Part shown: piece after piece, positions 1-10,294 of the stretch
Position numbering within the stretch: the first letter of the stretch is position 1
How the letters are laid out: every line of letters begins with the position of its first letter
Source: Chitinilyticum litopenaei DSM 21440
Lineage (GTDB): Bacteria; Pseudomonadota; Gammaproteobacteria; Burkholderiales; Chitinibacteraceae
NCBI RefSeq assembly: GCF_000428145.1
Contig: NZ_ATZJ01000016.1
Coordinates: 1-64,000 of the forward strand
Direction: 5' to 3'
Length of the DNA: 64,000 bases
Position numbers and translations under genes: made by a program
Notes under the pieces: generated by a model
Told to the model about the DNA's origin: nothing
Seen by the model: the letters and a program-made list of their open reading frames with translations, nothing else
Database searches by the model: none

Positions 1-180
1 ATGCAAGGGCTTTGCAACGCCGTGTCAGGCCAAAAACAGCCAAACCCGGCGGGCTGGGCGCTTTTTGCGCCGACTCTGCGTTGTCGCTTCGCTGACATAA
101 CCGGTTATGCGGCGCTCGCAACGCCTTGATTCGGCGCGAAAAGTGCTCCAGCGTGAACGCAAACAAAACGTCAACAGAAC
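1..180. mobile_element. Divergent MITE-like element, right part
   Basis: The last bases (GTCAACAGAAC, ending at 180) resemble the right terminus CTCAACAGAGC of the two elements at 26257-26536 and 60822-61084, and are followed by CTAG at 181-184 as in those copies. Bases 58-161 fold into a long imperfect hairpin centred on TAACCGGTTA (about 109-118), matching in place and size the hairpin in the other copies although many stem bases differ. The left end is not seen and probably lies before the window. No coding sequence is visible. Confidence 0.55.
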
Positions 181-230
181 CTAGGCCGCATCCGGTAAAC
201 TGTCGGGCTATCCATTTTGCCTAAGTCATT

Positions 231-1613
<1,383 letters not shown>

Positions 1614-1657
1614 GTGCCGAGCCGGACTTCCCGCCCCACACTTTCGCAATCGTACTC

Positions 1658-2806
1658 ATGCAAACGACCATTTCACGCGCAATAAGAGCGAGCATCCACC
1701 TGCTGTTACTGGTGCTGCCAAACGTCGCGACACAGGCCGCTGCCGGCACGGATAGCCGCTTCAGCGACCCGGAAGACGGGCAATTTGATCTCAGCGAACA
1801 TCTGCTGAACCACAAGGGCTTTCTGCCGATTCCGCTGATCATCACCGAGCCGGCGCTCGATTTTGGCGGCGGCGTGGGCCTGCTGTGGTTCAGCGATTCG
1901 CTGGCCAGCTCCGGCGAACGCGCCAAGACCGGTCATGGCCGCTTCACCCCCCCTGCCATGGGTGGCCTGTTCGGCTTTCGCAGCGGCAATGGCAGCAAGG
2001 GCGCCGGAGGCGGCTATTTCATCCCGCTGGATGATGATCGCCACCGCTATCTCGGCGGCGCCGGCGCCGTTGATCTGCAGCTGGACCATTACAGCCTGCG
2101 CGGCGATGCCCGCAGCTATGCGCTCAGTGGCACCGGTCTGGTCCAGCAATGGCTGTCGCGGCTTGGCGACAGTGACTGGTTTATCGGCCCGCGCTATGTG
2201 TTTTTCCGCTCGGAGGCGCGCTTTGGCGGCAGCGGCCAGCCAGACCGGCTGCCGCGTGATCTGGACGTGCGCATCAGCCAGCTGACCGCCGTCATCGATT
2301 ACGACAGCCGGGACAATATGTTCACGCCCAATCGCGGCGACTTTCTGGAAATCGAGCTTGGCACGGTAAACCAGGCGCTGGGCGCCAGCGTCGATTACAA
2401 CTCGCTCAATGCCCGTGGCTACCATTACGAACCGCTTGGCAAACAGATCGTGCTTGGTCTGCGCGGCGATGCTCGCTCGGTCAGCAGCGGCGCTCCCTTC
2501 TTTGCCCAGCCCTATGTCAATCTGCGCGGCGTACCGGCGCTGCGCTACCAGGACAGCCGCACACTGGTGGCCGAAACCGAAGTCCGCTGGAATGTGACGC
2601 CGCGCTGGGCCGTGATCGGCTTTGCCGGTGCGGGCAAGGCCTTTGGCGAGCGCAGCAGCTGGGACGGCAGTGAAACGGTGCATGCGGGCGGCATCGGCCT
2701 GCGCTATCTGCTGGCACGCAAGCTGGGTCTGTATGGCGGCATCGATCTGGCACGCGGCCCGGAGGATAACGCCGTCTATATCCAGATCGGCAGCGCCTGG
2801 CGCTGA
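1658..2806 (+). CDS. BamA/TamA-family (D15-like) outer-membrane beta-barrel protein
   Basis: The 382-residue product has an N-terminal hydrophobic signal (about residues 8-29, ending in AAAG) and alternating aromatic/glycine stretches typical of an outer-membrane barrel. It resembles the surface-antigen D15 barrel without POTRA repeats: the mature N-terminus carries PIPLIITEPALDFGGGVGL, followed by a barrel with YDSRDNMFTPNRGDF, a hallmark of Omp85-like barrels, and a C-terminal strand ending in YIQIGSAWR. It lies 44 bases after dbpA on the same strand and is probably independent in function. The substrate or partner is unknown. Small single-barrel D15 proteins of this type are common in proteobacteria. 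Confidence 0.75.
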   Translation: MQTTISRAIRASIHLLLLVLPNVATQAAAGTDSRFSDPEDGQFDLSEHLLNHKGFLPIPLIITEPALDFGGGVGLLWFSDSLASSGERAKTGHGRFTPPAMGGLFGFRSGNGSKGAGGGYFIPLDDDRHRYLGGAGAVDLQLDHYSLRGDARSYALSGTGLVQQWLSRLGDSDWFIGPRYVFFRSEARFGGSGQPDRLPRDLDVRISQLTAVIDYDSRDNMFTPNRGDFLEIELGTVNQALGASVDYNSLNARGYHYEPLGKQIVLGLRGDARSVSSGAPFFAQPYVNLRGVPALRYQDSRTLVAETEVRWNVTPRWAVIGFAGAGKAFGERSSWDGSETVHAGGIGLRYLLARKLGLYGGIDLARGPEDNAVYIQIGSAWR

Positions 2807-2823
2807 AACCCGCCCGCTGACCT

Positions 2824-3576
2824 TTAGCGCCTGAGCAGCTGTCCGTTCTCCAGCCTGACCGGGTCGCCTTGGGCAAAGCCGTGGTCGGCCTCCTCAAGCA
2901 CCACGCTTTCCTCGCGGCCATCCTCGAAGAGCACGGTGACTTCCCAGGCTTTTTCCACTGCTAGCTGGCGGTCCAGCTCGGCGCCGAGCAGCGCGCCGCC
3001 CAGTGTGCCCAGAATGATCGCCAGCGTACGCCCGCTGCCCTCGCCGATCTTGCTGCCCAGCATGCCACCGGCGGCCGCGCCGCCGATGCGCCCCAGCCAC
3101 GGCCCTTCGCCACGACGCTCGATTTCCTGCACGCGACTGACCACGCCACACTCCCGACAGCCGGTATCGGCCGGCCGGGTCATGGCGCGCTTGAGTTCGG
3201 CCTTCTTGCGACTGATGGCTTCGCCGCGACAGGCGGCCTGGCTGGCCTTGTCGAGTTCACGGCACATGCCCAGCAGCAGCTGGTACTGGCTTTCGATCTG
3301 CAGCTTCTGGGCAGGCAGATCACCGTCATAGCCGGCAACCGCGGCGTTGCGGTCACGCGCAGTCCACCAGCGCTGATAGGCAAGCTGGCGCTGGGTCTTC
3401 GCATCCTGCAGGCAGGCCGGCTGATCGGCGCTGGCAAATTCGTGGCAGATTGCGACTTCCAGCCGGTAATCGCTTTCGATGCGCTCGCGCTGCGCCGGCA
3501 GATCGCCGGCCCATGCGAGAGGGCCCAGCAAGACGGCCAGGCAGCCGAACAGACATCCGTGAACAAGGCGGGCCAT
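2824..3576 (-). CDS. Secreted protein with glycine-zipper 2TM domain
   Basis: The 250-residue protein has a signal peptide (about residues 6-23, cleavage after AWA). Two similar N-terminal segments follow, each starting LPAQ and containing a Cys-bearing helix (about residues 25-75 and 86-125), which suggests an internal duplication. The glycine-rich zipper lies at about 163-195 (GRIGGAAAGGMLGSKIGEG then GTLGGALLGAELD), as in SlyB/Rick_17kDa-type envelope proteins. The C-terminal 45 residues form a small domain with RLENGQLLRR. An envelope role is likely and the exact function is unknown. It converges with the upstream outer-membrane protein gene. Confidence 0.65.
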   Translation of the reverse strand: MARLVHGCLFGCLAVLLGPLAWAGDLPAQRERIESDYRLEVAICHEFASADQPACLQDAKTQRQLAYQRWWTARDRNAAVAGYDGDLPAQKLQIESQYQLLLGMCRELDKASQAACRGEAISRKKAELKRAMTRPADTGCRECGVVSRVQEIERRGEGPWLGRIGGAAAGGMLGSKIGEGSGRTLAIILGTLGGALLGAELDRQLAVEKAWEVTVLFEDGREESVVLEEADHGFAQGDPVRLENGQLLRR

Positions 3577-3646
3577 GGCCGTCTCCTGCTGCGTGCTTGA
3601 AAACCCAGCATAGTCTTTGGCACGCCGCCCGGCTGTGACGGCGGCC

Positions 3647-4009
3647 TCAATCGATGACGAAGACGCCGTGGCTGAGGCGCCTGCCCTGCGGCCGGCGCGC
3701 GAAATACACCCAGGCGATCAGCTCCTCGCCCGAGGGGCCGCGCACGCGCACCTGTTCGCGGCAATAGGCATCGGGATGCCCTTCCAGCTCGTCGAGGTCC
3801 AGCAGGGTGGCGTAATCGACCAGATACAGCTCGCCGCGCACCGGGTAGCTTTCCTCCTCGCGCACCAGATGCGGCACGGCATCCGCGTAGAGCGTATACC
3901 AGTCCACGGTTTCGGCCTCGCCCAGGAGGGTGGCGCCCGCCAGCCAGCGGTGGTTCCAGCCGCCACGCTTGAGCGTGCCATACACAAAGACGGTAATCGG
4001 ATGCATCAT
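3647..4009 (-). CDS. Gamma-glutamylcyclotransferase (AIG2-like) family protein
   Basis: The 120-residue protein begins MMHPITVFVYGTLKRGG. The VYGTLK(R)G motif is the substrate-binding loop of the GGCT/AIG2 fold, and the acidic residues in DLDELEGHPDAY (about 76-87) include the glutamate that acts as general base in this family. Start chosen: ATG at 4009, preceded by AGGAG with 6-base spacing; an in-frame upstream extension to 4063 lacks a ribosome binding site. The family includes gamma-glutamylamine cyclotransferases and YtfP-like proteins, so the substrate cannot be given. It lies alone between recJ and the glycine-zipper gene. Confidence 0.75.
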   Translation of the reverse strand: MMHPITVFVYGTLKRGGWNHRWLAGATLLGEAETVDWYTLYADAVPHLVREEESYPVRGELYLVDYATLLDLDELEGHPDAYCREQVRVRGPSGEELIAWVYFARRPQGRRLSHGVFVID

Positions 4010-4034
4010 GGCCCGCTCCTGCGCACTGCCGACA

Positions 4035-4092
4035 TACGTTACAACCCATCCACCCACAGCCATTCAACAGAATAGGCTGCATGGCAATACCC
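4035..4092. repeat. REP-like palindrome copy a
   Basis: The right arm AATAGGCTGCATGGCAATACCC (4071-4092, here in two parts: AATAGGCTGCATGG then CAATACCC) matches the family right arm GGCTGCAG-N3-ATACCC. The left arm with CAGCCATT is weak. It sits between the 3' end of recJ and the 5' end of the cyclotransferase gene. Confidence 0.5.
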
Positions 4093-4113
4093 ACCAATAT
4101 CAACGCAGGCAGA

Positions 4114-5820
4114 TCAGCAATGCTCGATCTGCAGCTGCACCGCACGCTCACCGCGAAATTCGTTGATACCGATACGATAGGCGGCATGAATCTCGGCCGG
4201 CAAGGGCTCGGCGTGCTGGAAGCGCATGGCATCCAGCACGAGGCCGTGCGGCGTGGCCAGGCGCAGTTTCAGATGTTTCTCGCCGACCAGGCGCTGCTCG
4301 ACGACGCGGAATGCGCCGGTGAACACCGGCGGCGGAAAGCCCTGCCCCCAGACCTGCTGCTCCAGCCGTTCGACCTGGGCAAAGTGATAGCCCTCGGGCG
4401 GCAACTCGCCGTCGGTATCGATCTGCTGCTCGGGCAGGCGCCCTTCCAGCAGCTCGCCGCACACCGTCTCGAAGAGGCTGGCAAAACGCGCAAAATCGGC
4501 CGGGTGCAGCGACAGGCCGGCGGCCATGGCATGCCCGCCAAAGCGGGCAATCAGGCCTGGCGCGCGCTTGCTGACCAGATCGAGCGCATCGCGCAGGTGC
4601 AGGCCCGGAATCGAGCGCCCCGAGCCCTTGATTTCGCTGTCGCTGGCCTGGGCAAAGACGATGGTCGGGCGATGAAAGCGCTCCTTCACCCGCGCGGCGA
4701 CAATCCCGACGACGCCCTGATGCCAGTCGGGCTGATACAGCGCGACGCTGAAGCGGCCTGCCACATTGACATGCTCGAGAATGCGCTCGGCCTCTTCACG
4801 CATGCCGCCCTCGATTTCGCGGCGCGCGCGGTTCATGCGGTCGAGCTCGCGCGCCAGCGGCTCGGCGGCGTCTTCGCTGGCGGCCAGCAGGCAGGCGATG
4901 CCCAGGCTCATGTCATCCAACCGCCCGGCGGCGTTCAGTCGCGGCCCGAGCGCAAAGCCGAGGTCAAAGCAGCCGGCGCGCGCCGGATTGCGCCCGGCGA
5001 TGCGCAGCAGCGCGAGAATGCCCGGCGCACAGCGACCGGCGCGAATGCGGCGCAGACCCTGCTCGACCAGAATGCGGTTGTTGGCATCCAGCCTGACCAC
5101 GTCGGCCACTGTTCCCAGCGCGACCAGATCAAGCAGCATGCCCAGATTGGGTTCGGTTTTTCCGGCAAAGGCGCCGCGCTCGCGCAGCACGGCGCGCAGC
5201 GCCATCAGCACGTAAAACATCACGCCGACGCCGGCGAGGTTCTTGCTGGGAAATTCGCAGCCCGGCTGGTTGGGGTTGACGATCAGCGCCTCGGGCAAGG
5301 CATCGCCGGGCAGGTGGTGATCGGTGACCAGCACCTCCATGCCGAGTTCGCGCGCGCGCGCCACGCCGGCCACGCTGGCGATGCCGTTGTCCACCGTGAT
5401 CAGCATAGCGGGGGAGCGCGTGGCGGCCTCGTCGACGATTTCCGGCGTCAGGCCGTAGCCATATTCGAAGCGGTTGGGAACGATGAAGTCGACCAGCGCC
5501 CCCATGGCCGCCAGACCGCGCATGGCGACCGCGCAGGCGGTCGCGCCGTCGGCGTCATAGTCGGCAACGATGAGCATTTTCTGCCCGGCGGCAATGGCAT
5601 CGGCCAGGCGCTCGGCCATGACGCGAGCATTGTGCAGCTGCTGCCAGGGCAGCAGCCGGCCCAGTTCGTGCTGCAGTTCGGCCACGCTGGCAATGCCGCG
5701 CGCGGCGTAGATGCGCGCCTCCAGCGGCGTGAGACCCTCGGCGGCCAGCCGGGCGGCCAGCCCGGCTTCGACCGGACGGGCCTGCAGGTGAATGGGGCGC
5801 AATGCGGCGGACGAGCTCAT
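4114..5820 (-). CDS. recJ: Single-stranded-DNA-specific exonuclease RecJ
   Basis: The 568-residue protein matches the usual RecJ length (about 577 in E. coli). It is the 5'-3' ssDNA exonuclease of RecF-pathway recombination, mismatch repair and base-excision repair. Visible motifs are ADYDADG (about residue 85), TVDNG (about 140) and TDHHLPG (the DHH motif, about 165), which together make the metal site, then the DHHA1 motif GGHAMAAG (about 427). The start at 5820 is chosen because its ATG overlaps the stop of the upstream rpfE-like gene (ATGA), indicating translational coupling. An rpfE-recJ order is also known from xanthomonads. Confidence 0.93.
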   Translation of the reverse strand: MSSSAALRPIHLQARPVEAGLAARLAAEGLTPLEARIYAARGIASVAELQHELGRLLPWQQLHNARVMAERLADAIAAGQKMLIVADYDADGATACAVAMRGLAAMGALVDFIVPNRFEYGYGLTPEIVDEAATRSPAMLITVDNGIASVAGVARARELGMEVLVTDHHLPGDALPEALIVNPNQPGCEFPSKNLAGVGVMFYVLMALRAVLRERGAFAGKTEPNLGMLLDLVALGTVADVVRLDANNRILVEQGLRRIRAGRCAPGILALLRIAGRNPARAGCFDLGFALGPRLNAAGRLDDMSLGIACLLAASEDAAEPLARELDRMNRARREIEGGMREEAERILEHVNVAGRFSVALYQPDWHQGVVGIVAARVKERFHRPTIVFAQASDSEIKGSGRSIPGLHLRDALDLVSKRAPGLIARFGGHAMAAGLSLHPADFARFASLFETVCGELLEGRLPEQQIDTDGELPPEGYHFAQVERLEQQVWGQGFPPPVFTGAFRVVEQRLVGEKHLKLRLATPHGLVLDAMRFQHAEPLPAEIHAAYRIGINEFRGERAVQLQIEHC

Positions 5821-6803
5821 TCGCGCACCTCCGGCAAGGCGGGACGACGCCAGAAGCACCAGCGCGAGCCGGCGGCAAGCTGACGGCTTTCGCCCAGCTC
5901 CGGTGCGATCAGGGTGATGCTGCGGACGGTTCCGGCCTGCCAGGCGGCCAGCAGCGGTGCAAACCAGTCACGTTCCAGCGCCTGCCAGGCGGCAAACCAG
6001 GCCACCGGGTTGGCGGCCTGCAGGGCCGGCAGCGCCTGATCCAGAACCGCACAGCGCAGCGGCGGCGCGAAGGCGGCGGGCAGCGGCGTCACCGGCAGGC
6101 CGGCCGCCTGCTGGATGGCACAGAGCAGCGCATCACTGCTCGCCACCCCGTCAGTCAGGCCGGCCGGCGACTGCGGCAGGGGCCAGACTCCGCCACCGGA
6201 AAGCCACACGCCACTGACCAGCGGCAAGCCCTCGGCCGAGCGCCGGTCGTTCACCGGGTGGGCATAGAGCAGCATCTGGATTTCATTGAGCAGGCCATGC
6301 CAGTGCAGGGCATCTGCTCCTTGCGGCAAGGCTGCGCCAATGGCGCGCCCGAGCACCTGCGCCAGTGGCGTGAACGTCACCGCCGGTGCCTGCGGCAGGC
6401 GCAGGAACCAGCCATCCGCCACACTGCGGCATTGCCAGCCGTCGCCGGCAAAATGCCGGGCAATGGCATCCAGCAGCGCCGCGCCATCTGCGGCGGGCAG
6501 ACTGCCGGCCGGCAAGGCATGCAGCACCAGGCCATCGTTCTGCACATCCAGCGTGACCGGATCCATGCGCAGCCAGTAGCCCGGCTCGGGCTGGCTGGCG
6601 GCCAGCAGCAGCGGTGCTTCCGGCAAGGGATCCAGCCCGGCCAGCTTGGTGCGCCAGCCGGCCAGACCAGCCTCCGGCACGCGGGCCGGGCGTCCCAGTC
6701 CCCACAGCCGGGCCAGTGCCGGCATCGGCAATTCGCGGCGGGCGGCACGATTGATGTCGGCATCGGGCCAGCGCCAGCCAAAAAGATAAAGCGTCATGTC
6801 CAT
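5817..6803 (-). CDS. RpfE-type conserved protein
   Basis: This 328-residue protein begins MDMTLYLFGWRWPDADINRA (start at 6803 or the next ATG at 6797). It resembles the family called RpfE-type regulatory protein or distant phosphoglycerate-mutase-like protein, found next to recJ in xanthomonads and many betaproteobacteria. Conserved-looking blocks are WRWPDADI, WHGLLNEIQMLLYAHPVND (about residues 160-180) and SGVWLSGGG (about 195). No catalytic motif can be claimed. Its stop overlaps the recJ start, so the two are probably cotranscribed. Function is unproven. Confidence 0.6.
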   Translation of the reverse strand: MDMTLYLFGWRWPDADINRAARRELPMPALARLWGLGRPARVPEAGLAGWRTKLAGLDPLPEAPLLLAASQPEPGYWLRMDPVTLDVQNDGLVLHALPAGSLPAADGAALLDAIARHFAGDGWQCRSVADGWFLRLPQAPAVTFTPLAQVLGRAIGAALPQGADALHWHGLLNEIQMLLYAHPVNDRRSAEGLPLVSGVWLSGGGVWPLPQSPAGLTDGVASSDALLCAIQQAAGLPVTPLPAAFAPPLRCAVLDQALPALQAANPVAWFAAWQALERDWFAPLLAAWQAGTVRSITLIAPELGESRQLAAGSRWCFWRRPALPEVRE

Positions 6804-6941
6804 GGCGCGATGTTAGCATGAAGCCCGGACCAGCGATTCCGGCCCCGACCCGCCAGACAGCCCCTTGCCCCCTCACCCGCACAGCGACTGCGCAGCGGTT
6901 TCGCGTTAAACTGCGCCCCTTGATTCCGACTGTGTTCCGGC

Positions 6942-7634
6942 ATGGCTTTTCTTGCACTCGATACCGCGACCGACCATCTGTCCCTTGCGCTTGCCACGCC
7001 CACCGGCCTGGTGGCGCGCGACTGGCACGTCGGCCAGAAACACGCCGAGCTGACGCTGCCGCGCTTGCGCGAGCTGCTGGAAGAAAGCGGCACGCCGCTC
7101 GCCGCGCTGGAGGGGCTGGCCTTTGCCGCCGGCCCCGGCTCCTTTACCGGCCTGCGCATCGGTTGCGGCATCGCCCAGGGTCTGGCCTTTGCGCTGGGCA
7201 TTCCGCTGCTGGGCATTTCCACGCTGGAAGCGCTGGCCGAGGCGGCCCAGGCGACGCATCCGGATCAGCCGCAGCGCGTGTACTGCTGCCTGGATGCCCG
7301 CATGAACCAGGTCTATGCCGCCGCCTATGCACGCACGCCGGCCGGCTGGCAGCTGGAAACCGGCCCCGTCGTCTGCGACCCGCAGGCCATTCCCCTGCCC
7401 GCCGGTACGGACTGGCTGGGTGCGGGCAGCGGTTTTGCGCTGTATGGCGATGTATTGCAGGCGCGCCTGGGCGAGCAGCTCGCTGGCATCGATGCCACGC
7501 TGGCGCCGCGTGCCAGCCACATGCTGGCGCTGGCGCAGCCGCGTTTTGCAGCCGGCCAGGGCGTGCCGCCACACGAAGCCGAGCTGCTCTACCTGCGCGA
7601 CAAGGTCGCGCTGAAAACCCACGAGCGCGGCTGA
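6942..7634 (+). CDS. tsaB: tRNA threonylcarbamoyladenosine biosynthesis protein TsaB
   Basis: The 230-residue protein is the TsaB (YeaZ) partner that stabilises TsaD in t6A37 modification of ANN-decoding tRNAs. The N-terminus MAFLALDTATDHLSLAL and the motif GPGSFTGLRIG (about residues 65-75) are diagnostic of the ASKHA-fold TsaB family. It is the first gene of a three-gene run in which each stop overlaps the next start (ATGA): tsaB-rimI-udg. A TAAACT -10-like element lies at 6907-6912. Confidence 0.92.
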   Translation: MAFLALDTATDHLSLALATPTGLVARDWHVGQKHAELTLPRLRELLEESGTPLAALEGLAFAAGPGSFTGLRIGCGIAQGLAFALGIPLLGISTLEALAEAAQATHPDQPQRVYCCLDARMNQVYAAAYARTPAGWQLETGPVVCDPQAIPLPAGTDWLGAGSGFALYGDVLQARLGEQLAGIDATLAPRASHMLALAQPRFAAGQGVPPHEAELLYLRDKVALKTHERG

Positions 7635-8098
7635 TGATGGATCAGGGGATTTGCCGGCTGGCCAGCAATGATCTGGCGGAGCTGCAGGCGCTCGATGCCG
7701 CCACCAATGCGCACCCCTGGAGCACGGCCGGCTGGCAGTCGTCGCTGGCAGGCGATCTGTGCCTGGGCTGGCGCGCCAGCGGGCAGCTGCAGGGCTTTGC
7801 GGTTTGCCAGTTGCTGGCCGGTGAGGCCGAGCTGCTGCTGATCGCGGTTACCCCCGAACACCAGAGACAGGGTATTGCCTCGAAACTCTTTCAGGCATTG
7901 GGCTCAGAGCTGGATACCCGGCAAGTTGAACGGATTTTTCTTGAAGTGCGCGCCAGCAATGCACCCGCGCGCGCCTGCTATGAGCGCCACGGCTTTCGCG
8001 AATGCGGACGGCGCAAGAATTACTACCCGGCGGCTGCGGGACGCGAAGACGCCATCCTCTACGCCCTGGAACGCCGTGCCAGCGAGGAGCCGCAATGA
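7634..8098 (+). CDS. rimI: Ribosomal-protein S18 alanine N-acetyltransferase RimI (GNAT)
   Basis: The 154-residue GNAT acetyltransferase has the acetyl-CoA loop in HQRQGIASKL (about residues 75-85) and the RimI-typical FLEVRASNAPARACYERHGF (about 98-117), including the NxxAxxxYxxxGF motif. RimI acetylates the N-terminal alanine of ribosomal protein S18. The ATG at 7634 overlaps the tsaB stop, and a second ATG follows at 7637. The tsaB-rimI pairing is common in proteobacteria and supports the assignment. Confidence 0.88.
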   Translation: MMDQGICRLASNDLAELQALDAATNAHPWSTAGWQSSLAGDLCLGWRASGQLQGFAVCQLLAGEAELLLIAVTPEHQRQGIASKLFQALGSELDTRQVERIFLEVRASNAPARACYERHGFRECGRRKNYYPAAAGREDAILYALERRASEEPQ

Positions 8099-8997
8099 AC
8101 GCACGCAGCGAGAAACTGTCGGCACTGGGCATCGGCCCCTTCTGGCTGCGGCGCGAGCTGCTGGCGGAACTGCGCACCGAAGCGGCCGTAGCACAAGCGG
8201 ACACGCCACCCGCACAAGCCGCGCCCGCGCCGGAAACCGCTGCACCGGCTACCCTGGCCGGACACGGCACGCCAGTGGGACATGGCACGCCAATCGCGCG
8301 CACGGCGCAAAAACTGCTGGAACAGGTTACGCGCGCCGCCAATCCGCTGCTGCAGCAGCGCCATCAGCAAACGCTGCAGCAAGCCGCACGCACCGCGGAC
8401 GGCGCACCGGCCGACGAGCGCGGTGCGCGCATCGCCATGCTGGACTGGCAGGCGCTGCAGGACGAAGTCGCCGGCTGTCGCGCCTGCGGCCTGTGCGAGC
8501 AGCGCACGCAAACCGTCTTCGGCGTGGGCCAGACGCGGCCCGAGGTGGTGGTGGTCGGCGAAGCGCCCGGCGCCGAGGAAGACCGACAGGGCGAACCCTT
8601 TGTCGGCGCGGCGGGCCAGCTGCTCGACAATATGCTCAAGGCCGTGCGCCTGTCGCGGCGCGAGCAGGTCTATATCGCCAACGTGCTGAAATGCCGCCCG
8701 CCCGGCAACCGTAATCCGGCGCCGGCCGAAGTGACGCAGTGCAGCGTCTTTCTCGATCGCCAGCTGACCCTGCTGCAACCGCAGGTGATCTTCGCCGTCG
8801 GGCGCTTTGCCATTTCGCACCTGCTGGGCAGCGATGCGCCAGTCTCCGCCCTGCGTGGCAAGGTGCATGAATGGCGGGGCATTCCGGTCATCGTCAGCTA
8901 TCACCCCGCCTATCTGCTGCGGAATCTGCCGGACAAATCCAAGGCCTGGTCCGACCTGTTGCTGCTGGAGAACACGCTGGCACAAAAGCGCGGCTAG
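8095..8997 (+). CDS. Uracil-DNA glycosylase, family 4 (Fe-S type)
   Basis: The 300-residue protein has a variable Ala/Pro-rich N-terminal third (residues 1-110) and a C-terminal family 4 uracil-DNA glycosylase domain. That domain shows the 4Fe-4S cysteine motif CRACGLC (about 128-134), the water-activating loop GEAPGAEED (about 156), FVGAAGQLL, CRPPGNRNP and the uracil-intercalating block VSYHPAYLL (about 267). It excises uracil from DNA in base-excision repair. The start ATG at 8095 overlaps the rimI stop. The N-terminal extension is common in betaproteobacterial homologues. Confidence 0.9.
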   Translation: MNARSEKLSALGIGPFWLRRELLAELRTEAAVAQADTPPAQAAPAPETAAPATLAGHGTPVGHGTPIARTAQKLLEQVTRAANPLLQQRHQQTLQQAARTADGAPADERGARIAMLDWQALQDEVAGCRACGLCEQRTQTVFGVGQTRPEVVVVGEAPGAEEDRQGEPFVGAAGQLLDNMLKAVRLSRREQVYIANVLKCRPPGNRNPAPAEVTQCSVFLDRQLTLLQPQVIFAVGRFAISHLLGSDAPVSALRGKVHEWRGIPVIVSYHPAYLLRNLPDKSKAWSDLLLLENTLAQKRG

Positions 8998-9057
8998 GCT
9001 CCCCATCCCGCGCCGGCTTCGTCTAAAGTTAGTCAAATCATTCCAACAAGCCGCGCA

Positions 9058-10281
9058 ATGACCACCACACTGCACATTGGCCGCCAGCCAATTGTCAACA
9101 GATCGGGAGAACTGTTCGCCTACGAGCTGCTGTTTCGGGACAGCCAGATCAATCAGGCGACGGTCATCGACGATCTGGCGGCCACCTCGCAGGTCATCCG
9201 CAATGCCTTCAGCGAGTTTGGCGTGCGCCATGTGCTGGAAAACCATCGCGGCTTCATCAATGTCAGCGCCGATCTGCTGATGTCGGATGCCATCGAGCTG
9301 CTGCCGCCGCAGGCGGTGGTGCTGGAAATCCTGGAAACCGTGGCGCTCACGCCGGACCTCGTGGCGCGCTGCGCCGAGCTTGTGACGCGCGGCTTCACGC
9401 TGGCGCTGGACGATGTGCACCACCTGGCGCCGGAACACCTGCCCATCCTGCCGCACATCAGCTTCATCAAGCTCGATCTGCAGGCCTGCACGCCCGCCGA
9501 ACTCGCCGAAACCATGGCGGCCTTTCGCCCCTACCGGCTGCAGATGCTGGCCGAGAAAATCGATACCGAGGAACAATTCGCCCATTGCCACGCGCTGGGC
9601 TTCGACCTCTTTCAGGGCTATTTTTTTGCGCGGCCGACCATCCTCACCAGCCGCCAGCCGCGCACGCCCAACTGGGCGCTGCTGCAGTTGCTGGGCCTCT
9701 TGAACCAGGACGCCGATACCCGCGATCTGGTGCGCGCCTTCCAGCCCTCGCCGCAGCTGAGCTTCACCCTGCTCAAGCTGGTCAATTCGGTGGCCTGCGG
9801 CGCGCCCTGCCACATCGACAGCATTGAACACGCCCTGAGCCTGCTGGGCCGGCGACAGCTGATGCGCTGGGTGCAACTGCTGCTGTTCACCCGCAACGAC
9901 ACCGGCCTTGCCCGCCAGGATCCGCTGACCAATCTTGCCGTTTGCCGCGCCCGGCTGATGGAACTGCTGTGCCTGCAGCGTCATCCGGGGCAGCGCACAC
10001 TGGCCGAACAGGCCTTCATGGTGGGCCTGCTGTCGCTGCTGGAAGCACTCTACCAGGAGCCGCTGGCCGACCTGCTGGCGCAAATGCAGCTGCACGCCGA
10101 GATCGAGGCGGCCCTGCTGGCTGGCGAAGGCAGGCTGGGCGAGCTGCTGGGTGAGGTGCTGCTCCTGGAACGCTGCGAAGCCAGCGGCAGCATCGATGCC
10201 CGCTGCGCGGCAGCATCCGCCCTGCTGCTCGACGCCATGACCTGGGCCGACCAGCTGCTTGCTGACAGCGCCCAGGATTGA
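9058..10281 (+). CDS. EAL-HDOD (YuxH-like) signalling protein, degenerate EAL
   Basis: The 407-residue protein combines an N-terminal EAL-like domain (residues 1-200) and a C-terminal HDOD domain (about 205-400). In place of the catalytic EALLR motif it has YELLFR, and other metal ligands are not clearly present, so c-di-GMP hydrolysis is unlikely and a regulatory or binding role is more probable. The HDOD part has SPQLSFTLLKLVNSVA and SIEHALSLLGRRQLMRW, typical of this family. It starts at ATG 9058 and stands 13 bases before the histidine kinase gene on the same strand, so it is probably in one transcription unit with the two signalling genes that follow. Confidence 0.85.
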   Translation: MTTTLHIGRQPIVNRSGELFAYELLFRDSQINQATVIDDLAATSQVIRNAFSEFGVRHVLENHRGFINVSADLLMSDAIELLPPQAVVLEILETVALTPDLVARCAELVTRGFTLALDDVHHLAPEHLPILPHISFIKLDLQACTPAELAETMAAFRPYRLQMLAEKIDTEEQFAHCHALGFDLFQGYFFARPTILTSRQPRTPNWALLQLLGLLNQDADTRDLVRAFQPSPQLSFTLLKLVNSVACGAPCHIDSIEHALSLLGRRQLMRWVQLLLFTRNDTGLARQDPLTNLAVCRARLMELLCLQRHPGQRTLAEQAFMVGLLSLLEALYQEPLADLLAQMQLHAEIEAALLAGEGRLGELLGEVLLLERCEASGSIDARCAAASALLLDAMTWADQLLADSAQD

Positions 10282-10294
10282 GGCACGCTCCGCC

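Noticed and set aside
4081..5883. 600-codon open frame opposite recJ
   Set aside because: Shadow frame of a high-GC gene; recJ on the minus strand has every family motif, and this frame has none.
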